From contig JANBQS010000002.1 in the NCBI GenBank assembly GCA_027577415.1, forward strand, positions 40,712-104,711: a stretch of DNA of 64,000 nucleotides. Reading direction: 5' to 3'. Below, in pieces: positions 54,201 to 64,000 of the stretch. Both the position numbers and the translations under genes were made by a program. Below the pieces are notes generated by a model, which made no database searches, had not been told where the DNA came from, and worked only from the letters and a program-made list of their open reading frames with translations. Numbering within the stretch: position 1 is the stretch's first letter; the number at the start of each line of letters is the position of its first letter. This stretch comes from Coemansia sp. RSA 922. Its lineage: Eukaryota; Kickxellomycota; Kickxellomycetes; Kickxellales; Kickxellaceae.

Positions 54201-57200
54201 GGCCATTGCGCGATATGTGGCACGCACTGCTGCGCCACGGCGGCCGGCAAAGTGCACAGTGTGCGTGGCGGGGTTGTGGCGGACAATATGTAGTAATGGG
54301 ATTCCATAGGTGGTGCGCATAAAGGCGTCGGCTGAATCCCACACGCCACGCGCAACTGGCGAGCGTGAGTATAGCTCCATACCCATGCCGGGTCCGTGCG
54401 CGCCTTGTCCAGTAAAGGCAAAGGCTGTTGGCGGCTGGTCGACCTCGGCTGAGCCCTCCAGCACTTTGTCACCCTGCTGGTTATTTGTGCTGATCTGGAC
54501 GAGCTTGCGCCCATCCTTCATGCCTACGTGACTGACCTGAGTCTCCAGCAGCTCTCCAGGGCGGACCATATCCAAGAACCGCACGTGGTATGATGCCACT
54601 CGTTCAGGACAGCCCTGAGCTGCTACGTGCTCCAAGCACCGGCGTGCTGTTGCACTGGTCCACATGCCATGAGCTATAGGCCCCGGAAGCCCCGCCATGT
54701 CGGCAAAGCAGGCATCAGTGTGGATGGGATTGTGGTCGCCTGAAGCGTCGGCGTATGCCTGGCTGCTCAGTGGTGCTACTGCCACGCCCTCTGCCTGGGC
54801 AGGGCGCAGTGCAACCCCACCACTCTCAAAGTGAAGCGCAGAGCTCTCGGCGTGGCCATGGCGAAGCAAAAAGCGCAGCACTGGGTTTCCATATGCAGCA
54901 CTGCTCTCGTAGTCCACGTCGGCGACCTTGGCCCACACGCAGTGCCGAGCCTGGACAGCCACCGTGCCAAATGTTGCCACGTAGGCGTACACGCCGGCTG
55001 CCTTGAAGCGGTAGCGCGACGACAGGCTGAATTTCAGTGTTGCGCCCACGCTGATTGTGGTTGCTGCGCCTGCCACGGGGACCATCCACTCCTTGGATCT
55101 GATCAGCGCCAGTGTGCGCTTGTCTTTGACTGTCAGCAGCAGCGTCTGCTCGTGGATATGACGAAAGTTACGCTTGTAGTCGGGCTTAGCCTTTCGGAAC
55201 AGGAACGTCGTGTTCATTTCGACAGCTGGCAACCCATCGCTGATGACGTGGCCCCCTACGACCACTGTCCGCCCCGAGTCGCCATCTACGACCTCGCTGA
55301 TCCACGCCTCGCTGCTCAGATGCTGCCCTGCTTGCATTGGCGGAGTCCCAGGCAGGACACGGAATCCGTTAGACACGTGTACCAGGCTAGTTAGATCCCC
55401 GTCGCATGCCTGCGTCATCAAACACTTGCACAGCGACGGCCAAAACGCCCGCATGGCGTAGTCTAGCGGGACTACTGTTGAAGACCCACCAGCCGTTGCA
55501 ATGTACCTGTCAGACATGTTGCCAATTGCATAGCAAAACTCCTCCACGCTCTCACGACGTGCCGTATGACCCGAGTCGTGATGTACCACGCCTTCGCCTT
55601 GCGATGAGATCAGCCGTATCCCCTCTGTGCTATCCTCGAACCACACTTGGGCGTAGAACCGCTTGATGCGCTCGTTGCGGCCCTCCATGACCTCGTGGAT
55701 CGGCGCATATGGCATCTGCGCCTGGTACCTGAACACCAGCTCCAAGGTACAAACGGTGCCGCGTGGAGCCGAGTACATGTTGAACAGGATAGTGCCGTCA
55801 GCCTCCACTGCAAAGTCCAGCGCCTTGTGGCCCGCAGCATCGATGATCTCGACGGACTGGGGGCGGCCCTCCTTCAGTGCCACACGGGCGACTTGGCCAG
55901 CACGGGGGCGCAGAACACGCCTCACAACGTTGCTCGTGTACTTGTGCTGCTGGACCACGATGGGTGTGATCAAAAGCGCACGCAGCCAGTTAGACTCGGT
56001 ACCAGCCAGGGTCTCGAGCCACACGTCAGTCTCGGGCAACTGCGCCTTGGCCTTGGACAACGTGTACACGCGCTCAGTCTCCGAGTACTCGACGCGCACA
56101 TGGGCGGGGATCGCACGCAATGCGGGTGCGTTGCCCAAGTACCCGACAACAGGGACCTTAGACTCGTCGCCGCCATAGTACTGCTCGAGCAGCGCGGCAA
56201 TCTGGCCATGGTAAATACCGTCCAGAATATCCTTCACAGGCTCGTTGGCCTTGGTCGCATAGCGCACAGCGACGGGGCCCTGCAATATACACACACGGCC
56301 GACATCCTGGCCGGGAACAGCGTCCAAGTCCTCGGACTGCCAGAGCGAGTCCTTCTTGAACCAAATGTGGAAGTCCTTGTCCATGAGCGGAATGAACGGC
56401 ACAGGCTTCTGGCCGGGACGCATGCACAGGTTGATGAAGAACTGCACGTCCTCAGTCGTCAGCAACTGCGTGTAGCACTCGGGGTACGCGTCCAAGATGG
56501 CCTTGACGGGAGCAAATGGATCGGTGATCTGGTTGAACGACTGCAAGAGCGCAGCACGCTCGTTGATCGAGAACCGCTCCTCCAAGCGCAGCAAGTAGTC
56601 GCCGACCAAATTACGCATAGTAATGTCGATCCAGCGCGACTGATGCGCGATGTACAACACCTCCAGCAAGCGGTTGGCCACCTCAGCGTAGGTCATCTCC
56701 TCGAGGTCAGCGACATTGCCGTCCGCCTTCTTGCCGAACCAGGGCTTCTGGAAATCGTCGTTGAGTCGCTTAATGATGTAGCTCTTCTTGGCCATCAACG
56801 CGGGGAAACGCTTGTCGCGAGCCAGCGAAAAGATAGTGTCGTCCAGCTCCTTCCAGAGCATTACACCGCGGGTAGCAATCTTGTGGATTGGCTCACCCAG
56901 CTCCGACAACACAGTGACAATGCCACCAGCAGGGCCGCTGTAGGTCTTCTCCCACTCCGAGTCGTCAATACCAGGAGCAGCCACAATAGCTTCCTTGACG
57001 GCATCGGATGCAGCGCCTTCCTTGGCGACCATCACGCGAGAGCCAAACAGGCATCCGTCAAACGGCATGGGCGCACAGTCAAAGCGACGACTCCAGTCAC
57101 CAGTAAGGTACGGCAGCGTATCGTCGACGCCGCCGAATCCCGAACCAGCGACAAGGACGATGTTGTTTTGCGCGCGGATGGTGCCGTAAGTGTCCAAGAT

Positions 57201-59539
57201 TGGGCGATGAAAGTCCTCGAACGAGTGGTGACCGCCAGCACGACCACCAGTCCACTGCAACAAAATAGGAAAGTCGGGGTTGGCCTGCGCGATCTTGATG
57301 ACCAGGCGGATGGTAGCCACCGAGCTGGGCTTGAGGCCGATATGCCGGAAGCCGACTGAACGTATATTGGCAATAATGTCGTTACAAACTTCAAACGACG
57401 GTACGCCAGCTCCAATACACAGGCCCTCCATGGGGATACCCTCGCGCCGCATAGCCTGGATTGCGGGGTACTGGATATTCCACAAGAACGGGTTGACGTA
57501 GATCGAATTGACCGTGATACTATGTCCACATCCAGCCAGCTTGAGGATCCTGTCGACCTTGTCGCGCAGCATGGGCTCACTGAAATGCCCACCACCTGAC
57601 AACTCGATGTGGTACCCGGCACGCATAACTGCCGACACAAACACCTCGCTGATCGTGCACGGAGTCATACCAGCGACCATGACAGGTGGTCTTCCTAAGA
57701 GCCGGCTCATGCGAGTGCTGATGTGGATGGATCCGTCGCCAGCGCAGCGCACTAGCTGTGGCCGGAACTGCTGACCCCAGTTAGTCGCCGATTTTAGCTT
57801 CGCTGCGAAGCTCTGGTACAAGTCCGTCTTTGTAGCTAGTGACGACTTTTGTCTGCCCACCGCCCCAGCGCAGATTACTGACACGCCTTGTCCATCAAGT
57901 ATGCGCTGCGTTAGTACTCCAAATCCGCCTACTCCGCCAGGTCCAAAGTCGACGACGTGTGTGACCCCTGCGCATGCAACCGCAACTGGCCAGTTGACTG
58001 GCAATACACACATGCTTCGCAGTAGATACTGCGATATGTTGCTCTCGCTGCGTATGTCGTGCCCGTCGTCTCCCGCCCTTACCGCCCGCCGCATGCTGCT
58101 GGCCTCCAGAATCCAGCCTTTGCTCGTAGCATACTCGTACGCGCCCTCATATGCGTGTGTCAGCAATGGGCAATGATACGGCGCATTAATGTTGAGGTAC
58201 TTTATAGCCACACCAGCCCTGCGTTGCGAGTGGCTTATCCGCGTCTGGTCTGCGCCCTTGGTGTCGTGTTCCTTGTAGAGCAATTCAACAAACGCTTCTA
58301 CCGACGCTGTGGCTCCCGACACCACAAACACTCTGGCCCCGTTGGCCACCGACAAGTGCACCGCTGTTGCATTTGGCTGCTGCTGCTGCTGCTGCAAGTT
58401 GTGCTTGTGTATTGCTGCCTCGATCTGCAAGCGCGAAAGCTTTGCTACTAGCACCATAGACGTCGGCATAGCACCGCTGGACTCTGACCGCGCCGACCGA
58501 GCTGAAGTCGTTACCACCACTGGGTAGTCAAGCTGGGGATACACTCCAGTCAGCATGAGTAACCCCAATATTGACTCGCATATATCGAAAAACGACTCCT
58601 CCTCGTCTGTCGCCAATGATAACGCCGTCGCAGTGGCAATTCCTTGGCTGTGTCCAGCAATCTCTAATAATCGCAATCAGCTTAGAAGTGTCACATAGGC
58701 CACAACAAAGTTAGCACAAGCAGTTAATATCATTCTTGACAGGCAGTTGTCCAGACACAAAAGTACATACCCTCAAATGAAGCGGCCAGTTCGGCGGGCG
58801 ATATTTCCAACGTCTTGTACAATACCACTACTTGCATGAGCTGAGTCAGTCCTACCACGGGGATGCTCACTGGAACCGTCATCAAGTACTCTTGCGCCGG
58901 AACGCTCTCAGGATGCTCGAGCCATGTCAGAACGTCTAGTCCGTTATGGTACAGTCGCACAAACGACGGCTCGGCCGCCTCTCGCTTGAGAAACCCACAC
59001 ATGCGATTAACAAAGCTTGCAACCAGCGGGTGGTACGTGTTGTACACCGAGCGCGTCTCTTCAATAAAGTTGTCCACCCCACCCTGCCCTCCAAACATGG
59101 CAAGCACGCGATGTGCTGGTGTGCTGAACAGTGCTGTTCGGGGGATTTTGGTATTTAGGGTACCGCCATTGAGTCGATACACGCCCTGAGCTTTGTAAAA
59201 TGCGCGAATCACAGTATGCGCATGCCTAGTGTCGAGCTCAAGCTCATCCACACTGACATGGATATCATGCACGGGACAGTATTTTAGACTAAAGGCCTCA
59301 AATAGCGCTTGCGCCACTGCTACGTTTTGCTCTCCAGCATACTCGAGAAATAACGCTGCCAGAACTACTTCGCGGTGCTGTGTGCTCTCCTCGCCTGACC
59401 AACCCAAGTCCAATGACCCGCTAGAAGTGGCAAGAAACTGCTGCTGCAGGAGCACAGTGTCACCGACGAGGGATGTAGGAACGTCCATTTCGACTACTGT
59501 GGCTGGGTCCGCCGCCATTGTCAGGCTCAAGCGCTCCAT
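48285..59539 (-). CDS. FAS1-FAS2: Fused beta-alpha type I fatty acid synthase lacking a C-terminal PPT domain, 2 exons
   Basis: Makes saturated fatty acids from acetyl- and malonyl-CoA in the cytosol. Exons are 59539-58771 and 58663-48285. The 107-bp intron has GTATGT and ATTAG ends, giving 3715 residues. The start MERLSLTMAADP is the first in-frame ATG. Domains in order: acetyltransferase (GHSQG, Ser262), enoylreductase (about 560-860), dehydratase (DHNPIH, His1567), malonyl/palmitoyl transferase (GHSLGEY, Ser1817), acyl carrier (GGKSTLQNE, Ser2237), ketoreductase (TGCGQGSIG near 2680; Tyr in HYSESK near 2835), ketosynthase (GACATG, Cys3304; His in HGTSTK and GHPKG). In yeast the first four are Fas1 and the rest Fas2. 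The chain stops at FYLNPLARV, the linker just before where Fas2 carries its phosphopantetheine transferase. APS2 begins 60 bp beyond on the other strand, so the PPT is absent here. Confidence 0.95.
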
Positions 59540-60139
59540 ACGACTGGGTGAGGGCGTAAATGTGACACTACCGCAAAAACAAAGTAAACACGCTTGGTAT
59601 ATTTCCCCAATATACACCTGTTAGCATAGTATACTGCTTCTAGTATCAAGCTTTGCAAGGAAAAACGCCTGCTGCTCGTACCCTCCGAGTTGCTATTGTG
59701 TGCTGCGCTATGCTATTTTGTACTGTTTACAGCACAAGCAAGCAATACTTTAAATAAATGGGAATATATCAGCAGCAAATATAATAGACAGACAAGCAAG
59801 AAAATTATAAGCAAGAGAGCTTCGGATCAATTGCATCACACACCAAAGAAGGTGAACAAAACGAGCTAGTTTTTTTTTTTTCTGAAAGAGGGAAGAAAAG
59901 GCAACACAAATAAAGCCGTACATTATGTGGCTGCACTACAGCAATGGAATTCTGCATGCATTATAGATGCGATTGAGTATAAGCCACACTTGCGCCCCAA
60001 ATAATCCGAATGAAGCCAGCACGACGCAGACTAATCGCCGCCGATTAATTAACCAGCCAAGCCAATAACGTTAAATGTGAGTGGAAACTAAAATCTTACA
60101 TTTGAGGCATATTGCGCTGGTCCACCTCATTGCATCACC
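59540..60139. promoter_or_regulatory. Upstream region of the fatty acid synthase gene
   Basis: 600 bp, AT-rich, with no supported gene. The part nearest the gene gives no clear TATA box. A T-run of about 13 lies near 59869-59881, and AT-rich ATTAATTAACC sequence near 60044. It leads into the retroelement-rich right end. Confidence 0.35.
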
Positions 60140-60599
60140 ATGTCGATTAGCGAGAAGAAGCAGGCTTGTATGCATGCTCTTAGGAGTGCTAACAAGTCCG
60201 CCACACGAGTTGCTCAGATCACGGCGATGGGCCTCATATGTTCGATGTTTGTACATCACAGAACATCGATTATCTATTGGCTTCTAGGCGCCGTGGCGGC
60301 TCAGCCCTCACAGTGCTAAAAGTGTGGCAGGGCTCTATCTCGCAACCACGCCGCAGACTGCATTGGTGCTACAGCTAAGCTTGACCCTATCATTGCAAAA
60401 GCTCTCCGCAAGCTATGCGTGCAACAAAGGCAACACCTACAACAGGCAAATGTCATTGATGCTGCCACTCATGGCTCTAAACAAGAATGATGTAACTAGT
60501 GCAGTCAAGATCGCACTGGCCATTGACAAGATCTACTACTCCCAACGCCTTGGTAGCTGCTCACTTATAAAGCAGCTCATGCCTCGAGCGCTCGAGTAG
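60140..60599 (+). pseudogene. Degraded retroelement fragment with a CCHC zinc knuckle
   Basis: From ATG at 60140 a frame runs 59 codons to TAA at 60317-60319 and then continues open to TGA at 60488-60490. Ignoring that stop, the junction reads C-stop-KCGRALSRNHAADC, a Cys-x2-Cys-x7-His-x4-Cys knuckle like those at the C-terminus of non-LTR reverse transcriptases. Helical residues follow (LDPIIAKALRKLC). A second frame (60324-60599) then continues with SAVKIALAIDKIYYSQRLG. Two stops and a frame change indicate decay. The assignment to a LINE-type element is inference; no reverse transcriptase core is visible. Confidence 0.3.
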
Positions 60600-61262
60600 A
60601 CAACAGTATTCTGCGCACAGGCTTTCATGCCTCTTCACTCTCCGAGGTGGTTTTGCTGAGCTTGGTGCCCATTCCATCCTCATATCTAATCGCTTAATTG
60701 ACTGTCACTATTGTTTTCTGGCAGTTAGCACTTTCATCAGCTTCTTATATCTGAGATACGGCTGGTATCAATAAAGCCACTTTAAAATCTTCATATATGT
60801 GGTCTGTGGTGTACCCAGCCAGCTAACAGAAAAGGTGAGCTTATCAACAGAGTGATAAGGTGCCGCCAGAAATATTGTAAAGGTGGGTGGAGGTGGTGGT
60901 TTAGGAGCCACTGCGCGAACCCATGGCTGCCCACTGGAGGTCGAATTGATTATGTGTGCAACACGCAACATCATCAAAAAAGAACTTACAGCCTTCGCTG
61001 ACAAACAACTCTCAGAATTCACAGCCGGCATTGGAGCATAGCTGTAGCGCCTCTAGCCCTTGTAGCGGTGGCAGAAGAGGCCATAGTAGTGGCCAAAGCA
61101 GAAGCAGCACACCTGGGCTCGAGGCACACCTGAAAACATTGGGAATGTCGGAAGACTCGATAAAGTACCTGATTATTTGCCGAATAAGTGCATGGTTGCG
61201 TACCATCGGCACAGTCCAGTTCCTGCAGGCCATGGTCAGATCACAACTAAACTATAACATTA
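60600..61262. other. Non-genic region, probably decayed repeats
   Basis: 663 bp with no supported gene. Short open stretches on both strands (for example 60956-61273 plus and 60768-61031 minus) are low in protein-like character. The reading TRNIIKKELTAFADKQLSEF near 60960-61020 may be an old element piece. The right part abuts the LTR. Confidence 0.3.
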
Positions 61263-61425
61263 TGTTGTGTTGAGCTAGGATATATATAGAAGTGAGTAAA
61301 TAAAAAAGTTAGAGTCGAGGCGAACTGGAGCTTAAGACTTTTATACTAGAGACAGCATGCCAGAAATGGAGTGTAAGAATCGACAGTGCTGTTACAAGGT
61401 CAGAGCGTATCCAATAATAACAACA
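61263..61425 (-). repeat. 3' LTR of a Ty1/copia element
   Basis: Read on the minus strand it starts TGTTGTTATTATTGG at 61425 and ends CTCAACACAACA at 61263, the TG..CA ends of an LTR, about 163 bp long. It carries a TATAAAAG element. It lies directly after a purine-rich tract (TCACGGGGAAG) downstream of the copia coding fragment, the expected position of a 3' LTR. A diverged second copy lies at 63159-63326 in the opposite direction. Confidence 0.75.
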
Positions 61426-61443
61426 CTTCCCCGTGACCCTGTA
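61426..61443 (-). other. Polypurine tract of the copia element
   Basis: Minus-strand ACAGGGTCACGGGGAAG sits between the coding-fragment stop and the LTR TG, where plus-strand DNA synthesis is primed in copia elements. Confidence 0.55.
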
Positions 61444-62235
61444 TCAGTTACATCCACATAGGCAAAGACACATCTCAAACAGAGAGGGGCCCAAAAACTT
61501 GGTCAAGTAGTCGGCTGCTTGGCTTTTTGATGGAACATGCTCAAGCTCAAACATGCCTTGCTGGAAGAGGTTGTGTGGCAAACGCAGCTTGCAGCAGTTG
61601 TGCTTGTTGTTCACGGTCAGTGACCCAGACCGCGCCAGTATAACCGCAGCTTGGTTGTCGCAGCTTGGTTGTCGCAGAGTAGTGTCGGCTTGGGCATATC
61701 AATGTGTAGTTGTTCAAGCAAATCACAGATCCAATGCAACTCGAATACACCAGCATTGAGAGCACAGAGCTCAGCCTCAGCAGTCGACTGGGGAATCGCA
61801 GACTTGACTTTCTTGGACCTCCAGGTTACTGCGCTGCCAGCTATCTTGAAAACGTAACCAATGTTGACTGAATCAGCACCAGAGTGGAAGTAGTTGGCAT
61901 CTGTATAGCCAGTGAGAGACGACGAGTCGCAGCGAGAGTAAGTAATGCCCAGCTTTGCAGAATGCTTGAGGTAGCGCAATACATGCTTAGCCACATTGAG
62001 ATGAACCACAGATGGCTTGGCATTGAACGAACCGAGAGTAGACGCAGCATAGGCAATGTCTGGCCGAGAAACGCAGGCTAGGTACTGAAGCGATCCAACG
62101 ATTGATTGATACTCCTTGATGTCAGCGAGCTTATCATCCGGTGTTGCTGGTAGAAGCTTGATCGAAGCTGGTAGTGGAGTCTGAGCCGGATTTGCATTGT
62201 GCATTCCTTGCTAGTCCAGTAGTCGACAAGCAGTA
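61444..62235 (-). pseudogene. Ty1/copia polyprotein 3' fragment (end of RT and RNase H), disrupted
   Basis: The minus strand encodes the copia RT/RNase H end: GMHNANPAQTPLP, YQSIVGSLQYLACVSRPDIAYA, NVAKHVLRYLKHSA, TGYTDANY, WRSKKVKSAIPQSTAEAE and LLCDNQAA. A TAG at 62213-62211 interrupts the frame just before GMHNANP. After DNQAA a 14-bp tandem duplication shifts the frame; the other frame continues with FELEHVPSKSQAADYLTKFLG to a TGA at 61446-61444. Upstream of about 62235 no gag, protease, integrase or RT core is found, so the element is 5' truncated. The element is not autonomous. Confidence 0.85.
61645..61672 (-). repeat. 14-bp tandem duplication inside the RNase H reading frame
   Basis: Two perfect copies of CGCAGCTTGGTTGT (plus strand), followed by another CGCAG. 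Removing one copy restores the frame between DNQAA and the downstream RNase H end, so the duplication is the cause of the frameshift. Confidence 0.85.
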
Positions 62236-63153
62236 TGCATTATATCGTTAACATGCCATACCAGAATACGATTGCCTACTGGTGCGAGGAGTTCAAGTAG
62301 AGTTATGTGAGTCGTCGTGGCAGACATGGTCAACGTAAAGTAGTAAGAAATGTTGCCAGCTAATGTGTAAATGTATAAAAATGTCATAGCAGTTGTAATA
62401 GAATAGAGGACTAAATAATTAATAACCCATGCAAACACCATAGGCAGCGAGAGCAAATCAAACTAGAACCAATGTCACACTATGCAAAATCTGTAAAGGT
62501 ACGCCTGTGTCAACTGATATTGCTGCCAGTTGCAGTCAAAAAATTGATGAGAGGTAGTCGTGAACCCCAGTATCAGCGGGTAGAACAAGCAATATTTAGG
62601 ACAGAAGACATTCGAAGCATACAGCCACGGCTACGAGTAACTAGTCCAGACACAAGTGTGAGTACAGGTGAACACGCCAATAAAGTGATAGTATGTAGTA
62701 GCCCAAGATAGGATCAACATCAGCCAAATGAGTACACTCAGAGATAGGACACGAGTGAACATTGTTAGGCTTCTGGCTGACAGGTACTTGCCCTATTACT
62801 GAGACACATCTAACAAAATTAAGGAAAGAGAGGAAGATGTACCTGCCAGCCAGAGGCTGATCAGAGATACTAGTTCAAGTTAGGATAAAGTAGACACTAC
62901 GTCGGCAACAAGCAAGATCTGCAAAAGTAGTACTATACAATGAGAAGGTTGTATCCCAGTACAGAGTAGCCAAGTTGTGCTCAGGGTACGATTGGTCTGC
63001 GAGATCAGTGGGTGGTGCCCAATACATAATCTTCAGACAACAGAGCAGAGGTAATAGAGATGGCGAAGAACGCCGAGAACATGCTATGCCGTGATTAAAA
63101 AGTATTATAGTAGGCGGTAGATGAGCTGCTGCAATCACAAGATGCACAAAGAG
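62236..63153. other. Non-genic repeat-like region with an inverted repeat
   Basis: 918 bp without a supported gene. The minus-strand ORFs at 62211-62456 and 62875-63198 are hydrophobic, with no recognised family. An imperfect inverted repeat (62769-62787 and 62839-62857) is listed separately. Confidence 0.35.
62769..62857. repeat. Imperfect inverted repeat, 19-bp arms, 51-bp spacer
   Basis: Arm 62769-62787 (GCTTCTGGCTGACAGGTAC) is the reverse complement of arm 62839-62857 (GTACCTGCCAGCCAGAGGC) at 17 of 19 positions. No terminal target duplication was seen, so I cannot say whether it is a small element end or a hairpin. Confidence 0.6.
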
Positions 63154-63158
63154 AGCTA

Positions 63159-63326
63159 TGTTGTTATTGTCAGATATGCTCTGACCTTGTAACAGCACTG
63201 TCGATCCTTACGAGTCGTTTCCGACATTGCTGACTCTAGTGAAAACTTTTCTCAAGCTCCAGTTCGCCTTTTGTCTCCTTTGGCTTTTTCTCTTACTCTC
63301 TTATATATACTATCTAAGCTCAAACA
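63159..63326 (+). repeat. Solo copia-type LTR flanked by a 5-bp target duplication
   Basis: Starts TGTTGTTATTGTCAG and ends CTCAAACA, 168 bp. It matches the LTR at 61263-61425 over its length (shared GACCTTGTAACAGCACTGTC and AAGCTCCAGTTCGCC) but with clear divergence, and it is in the opposite orientation. It is flanked by AGCTA at 63154-63158 and AGCTA at 63327-63331. The identical flanks show a separate insertion later reduced to a solo LTR by recombination. Confidence 0.8.
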
Positions 63327-63331
63327 AGCTA

Positions 63332-64000
63332 AAGACAATACTAACAGAGGTACACTAAAATGACAGTATGAATGCCAACCATACAAGCTCACAGACGTTG
63401 AACAGGCGTAATCAGTAGGTAAGAGTATGATCTGAGTACTTGGCAGTCGGGAGGAGCTAAAAAAGTAATGGAGTGCAAGCAAAACGCGCTTCCAGTACAT
63501 GACAGCCAAGACAATCAGAGTACGGCGACTTACACAATAGATGGCAAGAAACCAAGTACACAAGAGCCATTAAATGACAATATCGCAGAGGTGCAGAGAT
63601 TGGTGAGTAGCCAAACGCATGCTTAGTCAGGACAACTTGCAGATATAATGGTAGCCAAGATAGAGCGCGCAAATTGTATACGAGTCAAGAACTATTCAGA
63701 GGTGCAATGTTGGGCATTGGAAGAAAGCCAGTGAACATGTGAGTCAAAAGGCATGCATAATGTAATTACAACAGTCACTCCCACTAAGGCTTAAACCAGT
63801 GTAGAAAAGTGCATTGAAGTGGACCAGTATTCTAACCAAAATAAGAGACACAGATGGGGTGTCGATAGGCCAATGTGCAAAGTAATTTTCAATACAAATT
63901 ACACACACGAAAGCAAGCACTGAAGAGTAAGACACAATGACGTGTACCAATAAGCGCCCAAAGATAAAAGGGTGCTGAAGTGGGCGGATAGCTAGGCCAT
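63332..64000. other. Non-genic right end of the window
   Basis: No supported gene. A 52-codon ORF at 63468-63626 (plus, starting MECKQNALPVHD) is hydrophilic, but with no recognised family. The longer minus-strand ORFs (63252-63563, 63457-63672) are hydrophobic reverse shadows of A-rich sequence. Confidence 0.35.

Noticed and set aside
55647..57359. 570-codon plus-strand ORF opposite the fatty acid synthase
   Set aside because: It is the mirror of a highly biased GC-rich coding strand with intact FAS domains, and its composition is not protein-like.
61426..63158. One complete copia element bounded by the two LTRs
   Set aside because: The LTRs are in opposite orientation, the right one has its own target duplication, and the internal part lacks gag, protease, integrase and RT core.
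1..64000. tRNA, rRNA and CRISPR genes
   Set aside because: No B-box-like tRNA arms with matching acceptor stems, no rRNA-like sequence and no regularly spaced repeats were found by eye; a covariance-model scan would be decisive.

Overview
The window is eukaryotic nuclear DNA from a fungus. Genes are monocistronic, many carry short GTAAGT/YAG introns, and the proteins are fungal forms: Kap123, Zuo1, Tom70, Mix17, Arg8, Osh3-like and a fungal type I fatty acid synthase. The overall flavour (an RPB2 intein, a single-chain fatty acid synthase, compact genes beside retroelement remnants) suggests an early-diverging zygomycete-grade fungus, perhaps Kickxellomycotina. That placement is inference and was not tested. 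I found no tRNA, rRNA or CRISPR.

Layout. 0-11 kb: the 3' part of cytosolic TrpRS, MIX17, an OSBP-related protein, a small AT-rich orphan, zuotin, SLY1 and TOM70. 11.6-19.4 kb: a 12-exon importin beta (KAP123/IPO4 type) with five unusually long introns. 19.4-24 kb: a long non-coding upstream region, then a homeobox factor. 24-36 kb: OST3/6, TIP41, RPAP2/Rtr1, an NDUFA11-like protein, NUP84/NUP107, a probable cyclophilin relic, NUG1 and ARG8. 36-41 kb: three lineage-specific proteins, a single-pass membrane protein, a small acidic protein whose C-terminus resembles COP9-signalosome CSNAP, and a Ser-rich unknown. 41-48 kb: a CZIB/DUF866 zinc protein, RPB2 with a 462-residue in-frame intein, and AP-2 sigma. 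48.3-59.5 kb: a 3715-residue fused beta-alpha fatty acid synthase that ends where the phosphopantetheine transferase domain should begin. 60-64 kb: an accessory region with a decayed zinc-knuckle retroelement fragment, a broken Ty1/copia 3' end with its LTR, and an independent solo LTR with a perfect 5-bp target duplication.

Most genes are unlinked housekeeping functions: translation, ER-Golgi traffic, mitochondrial import, nuclear transport, transcription and lipid synthesis. Many are packed as divergent pairs sharing 150-400 bp promoters or as convergent pairs 20-60 bp apart. The most notable items are the RPB2 intein, whose second LAGLIDADG catalytic acid is lost, the fatty acid synthase lacking PPT, start codons isolated in tiny first exons, and the mobile-element graveyard at the right end.
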